From: an uncultured Prevotellaceae bacterium
GTDB taxonomy: Bacteria > Bacteroidota > Bacteroidia > Bacteroidales > Muribaculaceae
Length of the DNA stretch: 47,240 bases
Reading direction: 5' to 3'
Assembly (NCBI GenBank): GCA_947165675.1
Contig: CAMVBJ010000025.1
Span: forward strand, 1-47,240
Shown: positions 44,155 to 47,240 of the stretch, in pieces
How the letters are laid out: each line of letters begins with the position of its first letter
Numbering within the stretch: position 1 is the first letter of the stretch
The notes under the pieces: model-generated
The model's database searches: none
What the model was told of the DNA's origin: nothing
What the model saw: the letters and a program-made list of their open reading frames with translations, nothing else
Made by a program: the position numbers and the translations under genes

Positions 44155-44822
44155 GCCGTTGTTGGGTTAAGGTGGTTGGTGATGAGCGTATGGTAACGCT
44201 CAATGTATTTTCTGATCAATGGCTCTCGTGCCGATGATAGCACGTTGCGCACGTTTTGGACCGAAGTCCCGATCAATTCAGCGACATTCTTCTTGGGCAT
44301 GTCGGTCTTGAGCGACAAGTAGATCATGCCTGCCTGCTTACTGGACCATCCCTTGATGATGTCATCGACAAATGCCGTGGATACTTCCAGCTCTTCATCA
44401 ACGTCATTCCAGGGTGTCTTGATGGCTATGCGCTGGCGCATCTTGTTCAACGTGTCAAGTTGGCGACCGGAATACTGGAATGCCTCGCCATCCGATGTCA
44501 CGATGCTGTCGGCCATGAACTGGACTTGTCCTATTCCCAACGAGATGCGCGCGTCCCACATCCCGTGCTCCTTGTCTGGTGTACGGTGAATGAGGCCAGC
44601 ACGCAGCAGAAGGGCAACTTTGAGGGCAGCGGCTGGGTCGTCAATCAGTAGCTGGAAGCTGTCGCCGCGAAACAGTTCCATCTTGAATGGTGATACGCAT
44701 TGCAACTCTTCCCGCATCGTGTTCAAGCAATTCAGCAGGTTCGCTCGATGCTCTGTCTTGATGCTTGTCGATCCCACGATGTCTCCGGTGATTACTCCTT
44801 TTATCATATTTACTATGCTCAT
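44151..44822 (-). CDS. SatD family protein: cyclase-like domain plus C-terminal HTH
   Basis: 223 residues, cytoplasmic. It matches the SatD family, named from an acid-tolerance locus in streptococci and of unknown function. Reading the motifs, residues 8-130 follow the class III nucleotidyl-cyclase pattern: GDIVGSTS (D14, first metal Asp), ELFRGDSFQLLI (D54, second metal Asp), RISLGIGQV (strand with G) and FQYSGRQLDTLNKMRQR (the 'G..VN.A.R' helix). Residues about 174-200 (MPKKNVAELIGTSVQNVRNVL) are a helix-turn-helix like sigma region 4. It could be a nucleotide-sensing or nucleotide-making regulator. Met6 is a possible alternative start. Confidence 0.78.
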   Translation of the reverse strand: MSIVNMIKGVITGDIVGSTSIKTEHRANLLNCLNTMREELQCVSPFKMELFRGDSFQLLIDDPAAALKVALLLRAGLIHRTPDKEHGMWDARISLGIGQVQFMADSIVTSDGEAFQYSGRQLDTLNKMRQRIAIKTPWNDVDEELEVSTAFVDDIIKGWSSKQAGMIYLSLKTDMPKKNVAELIGTSVQNVRNVLSSAREPLIRKYIERYHTLITNHLNPTTA

Positions 44823-44851
44823 TTTTTATGGTTCTGTTTTTTATGGTTCTG
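44822..44851 (-). repeat. Perfect 15-bp tandem duplication at the satD start codon
   Basis: TTTTTTATGGTTCTG occurs twice without a gap (44822-44836, 44837-44851). In mRNA sense the unit is CAGAACCATAAAAAA, and the second copy supplies the A of the satD ATG. It may affect translation initiation. Confidence 0.85.
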
Positions 44852-44854
44852 TGG

Positions 44855-44885
44855 CAAAGATAAGTCATATCATTTAAATAGACAA
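44855..44885 (-). promoter_or_regulatory. Promoter of the satD operon
   Basis: On the minus strand TATCTTTG (44855-44862) is the -7 box. TTG (44883-44885) sits 20 nt upstream, the expected -33 spacing. The -33 element lies inside the first operator repeat, which points to repression. Confidence 0.65.
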
Positions 44886-44998
44886 CCATTTTTGATTGTT
44901 TTCTACAAAAACAACCATTTTTAGTTGTTTTTTGTGTCAAGAGTGGGCAAACAATCGGTAATGGTTGTTTCCGTTAAAAACAACCATTTTTGATTGTT
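44882..44998. repeat. Four-copy operator-like inverted-repeat array
   Basis: Copies: ACAACCATTTTTGATTGTT (44882-44900), ACAACCATTTTTAGTTGTT (44911-44929), ACAATCGGTAATGGTTGT (44951-44968, opposite orientation) and ACAACCATTTTTGATTGTT (44980-44998). Each is itself an imperfect palindrome (AACAACCA / TGATTGTT). Copies 1-2 and 3-4 are both spaced 29 bp. Copy 1 covers the -33 box of satD. No other use of the rest of this 323-bp intergenic region is visible apart from the S9 peptidase promoter. Confidence 0.8.
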
Positions 44999-45078
44999 CA
45001 TGACCATTATGAAAAATTTATAAGAGAGGAATGCATGGTTTTTCTCGCTTGGTTTGCCGCTTGTTGGCAATAAATGAT

Positions 45079-45086
45079 TAAATTTG
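45079..45086 (+). promoter_or_regulatory. -7 box of the S9 peptidase gene
   Basis: TAAATTTG, 60 nt before the ATG at 45146. A TTTG at 45053-45056 is 22 nt upstream, slightly wide for a -33 element. Confidence 0.6.
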
Positions 45087-45145
45087 CAGGTTGAAACATC
45101 TGGAAAAACCAATTTAACTATAATACATTAACAGTACAAACAATT

Positions 45146-47240
45146 ATGAAATTCTTCAAGTTAACAGCAATGTCGGTTGCGGCGTTGGCCCTGTTGAGCT
45201 CCTCGACCTGCTCCAAGCAGGAGACGGCGGCTCCAGGCCAGGCTCCCGCCACCGAGCAAACTTCCGGTAAAATGGAAAAGAAAGAGTTCACTCCCGAGTT
45301 CCTGAATCAACTGGGGCGCGTGGGCGGTCCGCAGGTGTCGCCCGATGGCAAGAAGATCCTCTATGGCGTGACCTATTATGACATCACGACCAACAAGGGC
45401 AACTGTGACCTGTGGGTCATGGACATCGATGGCAAGAATGCACGCCAAATCACTAACACGCCCAAGAGCGAGAGCAACTATGTGTGGATTGACGGCGGCA
45501 AGAAGATTGCCTTTATCTATACCGAGGAGGGCGAGGGCACCACTCCCCAGTTGTGGACCATGAATGCCGATGGCGGCGGCCGCAACTGCGTGAGCAATGT
45601 CGAGAATGGTATCGAGGGCTTTGTCTTCTCGCCCGACGAGAAACGTGTAGTGATGATCAGTCAGGTCAAGTATGGCAAGACGGTACAGGATGTGTATCCC
45701 GACCTGGACAAGACCACGGGTAAACTCTATGACGACATGATGTACAAGCACTGGGACGAGTGGGTGACCACCGTGCCTCACCCCTTTGTGGCGGACTTTG
45801 ACGGCAGCAAGGCTGGCAACGTCAAGGACGTGCTCGAGGGCGAACCCTATGAGTCACCGATGAAGCCCTGGGGCGGCATTGAGTCCTTGGCATGGACCCC
45901 CGACAGCAAGTCGCTGGTTTACGTCTGCCGCAAGAAGACCGGTAAGGACTATGCCTTCTCGACCAACAGTGACCTGTATCGCTACAACCTCGAGACCGGT
46001 AAGACCGAGAACCTCACCCAGGGCATGATGGGCTATGACACCTATCCCATCATCAACAGCAAGGGCGAGATGGCTTGGCTCTCGATGGAACACGACGGCT
46101 ATGAGGCCGACAAGAACCGCATCTTCTTCATGGACGCTGCCGGTAACAAGAAGGACCTCACCGCCAACTGGGACTACAGCGTCGATGCCATCGCCTGGTC
46201 GCCCGACGAGAAGGCCATCTACTTCATCTGCCCCTTCCAGGGTGTGCAGCCCATCTTCCGCATGGATGTCGCTACCCAGCGTGTTGACACCATCGCCATG
46301 GGCGTGTGTGACTATGACGGCCTGGCATTTGCCGAGGGCGGCAAGGTCATCACCTGCCAGCACAGCTATCAGACCCCTAACGAGGTTTACAGCATCGAGC
46401 CCGGCAAGGAGCCCGTGCAGCTCACCCACGTCAACGACGAGGCGCTGGCACAGGTTGATCCCATCGGCATCGAGAAGCGCATGGTGCCCACCACCGACGG
46501 CAAGCTCATGACCACCTGGGTATGCTACCCGCCCAACTTTGACCCCACCAAGAAGTATCCCGCTATCCTCTTCTGTGAGGGTGGACCGCAGTCGCCTGTG
46601 AGCCAGTTCTGGAGCTACCGCTGGAACATGCGCATCATGGCCAGCAACGGCTACATCGTCATCCTGCCCAACCGTCGTGGCCTGCCCGGCTTCGGCACCG
46701 AGTGGAATGCCCAGATCAGTGGTGACTACGGTGGCCAGAACATGCGCGACTACCTCGCTGCTGTCGATTACATGAAGAAGGAGCCTTACATCGACGGTGA
46801 GCACATCGGTGCCGTGGGTGCCAGCTACGGTGGCTACTCGGTCTATTTCCTGGCCGGCAACCACAACAAGCGCTTCGCCTGCTTCCTGGCTCATGCCGGT
46901 ATCTTCAATCTTGAGGCCCAGTACCTTGAGACCGAGGAGATGTGGTTCGTGCAGTGGGATCTGGGTGGCGCCTTCTGGGAGAAGGGCAACGCTACCGCCC
47001 AGCGCTCTTACACCCAGGCCAACCCCAAAAACTACGTCCAGAACTGGGACACCCCCATCATGTGTACCGCTGGCGAGCTCGACTACCGCATCGTGTTCAC
47101 CCAGGCTTGCCAGGCATTCAATGCTGCCAAGATCAAGGGTCTGCCCGCGCGTCTGCTGCTCTTCCCCGACGAGAACCACTGGATCCTCAAGCCCCAGAAC
47201 AGCATCCTGTGGCAGCGTGAGTTCTTCCGCTGGCTCGACA
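45146..47240 (+). CDS. S9 family (prolyl oligopeptidase/DPP-like) serine peptidase, cut at the window end
   Basis: 698 codons are present and the stop lies beyond the window, probably within a few codons given the usual length of about 700. The N-terminus (MKFFKLTAMSVAALALLSSS then TC) ends in a lipobox with Cys22, so a lipoprotein is likely. Residues about 50-430 are a seven-bladed propeller of WD-like repeats (VSPDGKKILYGVTYYD, WTPDSKSLVYVCR, WSPDEKAIYFIC). The hydrolase domain has the triad Ser560 (GASYGGYS), Asp646 (GELDYRIV) and His678 (DENHWI). The family removes dipeptides or cleaves short peptides, and here would act in the periplasm. Codons are strongly C/G-ending compared with neighbours, which suggests high expression. 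Confidence 0.92.
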   Translation, partial: MKFFKLTAMSVAALALLSSSTCSKQETAAPGQAPATEQTSGKMEKKEFTPEFLNQLGRVGGPQVSPDGKKILYGVTYYDITTNKGNCDLWVMDIDGKNARQITNTPKSESNYVWIDGGKKIAFIYTEEGEGTTPQLWTMNADGGGRNCVSNVENGIEGFVFSPDEKRVVMISQVKYGKTVQDVYPDLDKTTGKLYDDMMYKHWDEWVTTVPHPFVADFDGSKAGNVKDVLEGEPYESPMKPWGGIESLAWTPDSKSLVYVCRKKTGKDYAFSTNSDLYRYNLETGKTENLTQGMMGYDTYPIINSKGEMAWLSMEHDGYEADKNRIFFMDAAGNKKDLTANWDYSVDAIAWSPDEKAIYFICPFQGVQPIFRMDVATQRVDTIAMGVCDYDGLAFAEGGKVITCQHSYQTPNEVYSIEPGKEPVQLTHVNDEALAQVDPIGIEKRMVPTTDGKLMTTWVCYPPNFDPTKKYPAILFCEGGPQSPVSQFWSYRWNMRIMASNGYIVILPNRRGLPGFGTEWNAQISGDYGGQNMRDYLAAVDYMKKEPYIDGEHIGAVGASYGGYSVYFLAGNHNKRFACFLAHAGIFNLEAQYLETEEMWFVQWDLGGAFWEKGNATAQRSYTQANPKNYVQNWDTPIMCTAGELDYRIVFTQACQAFNAAKIKGLPARLLLFPDENHWILKPQNSILWQREFFRWLD

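Noticed and set aside
44911-44998. The satD upstream repeats as a small CRISPR array
   Set aside because: One unit is inverted, the units are imperfect palindromes, spacings are 29/40/29 bp start-to-start, and no cas genes are near; an operator array fits better.
45161-47179. Two long minus-strand open frames (206 and 441 codons) inside the S9 peptidase gene
   Set aside because: They are antisense shadows of a gene with strong C/G third positions. The plus-strand frame has the full S9 catalytic triad and propeller, and the antisense translations are low-complexity Val/Leu/Gly/His-rich with no family motif.

Overview
The window comes from a Bacteroidales genome, most likely a gut Muribaculaceae or Prevotellaceae-type organism. 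The evidence is the Bacteroidota promoter box TAnnTTTG (very often TAATTTTG) before most transcription units, the absence of Shine-Dalgarno sites, a T9SS-type C-terminal domain, SusE/F-like modules, a TonB receptor with a carboxypeptidase-like regulatory domain, two GH92 enzymes, and many secreted proteins ending in a paired dockerin-like repeat (DVNGDxxVxIxDVTALIDxLL).

Layout. (1) 1-2405: a secreted SusE/F-like protein with a sorting domain. (2) 2683-14924: a housekeeping block with 2-oxoacid:ferredoxin oxidoreductase (korAB), then on the minus strand DUF445, a LolA-like protein and FtsK, and an operon of a 58-residue membrane protein, Dxs, TrkA and TrkH. (3) 14974-23383: a secreted-protein island on the minus strand, with four tandem C10 (streptopain-like) cysteine proteases and a beta-propeller-like protein, all ending in dockerin-like pairs. 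(4) 23487-30089: a plus-strand cluster of mostly exported redox and hydrolytic enzymes: a Cys-nucleophile alpha/beta hydrolase, a flavodoxin/cyclophilin-like/dockerin fusion, a second exported flavodoxin, DUF362, a YqhD-like alcohol dehydrogenase and a CMD-cupin protein. Three of its promoters carry the same 21-bp-spaced direct-repeat operator at the same distance from the -7 box. (5) 30116-30362: a promoter-to-terminator unit without a gene, a candidate small RNA. (6) 30477-38936: a TonB receptor, DUF4876 lipoprotein, DUF6850 barrel and M16 protease operon, probably for import and digestion of a protein or peptide. (7) 38917-44998 (minus): two GH92 alpha-mannosidase-family enzymes behind DUF3307 and SatD genes, with four copies of an operator-like repeat in front of satD. 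(8) 45079-47240: an S9 peptidase cut by the window end.

The strongest leads are the shared AraC-like operator and the exported redox cluster it controls; SatD read as a class III cyclase-like domain fused to an HTH, with its operator array; and a GH92 enzyme whose catalytic acid Glu is replaced by Gln, as in mannose-1-phosphate uncapping members. Next come the orphan RNA unit and the C10 proteases that keep near-identical ends around a diverged core. All database-level statements are from memory and nothing was searched.
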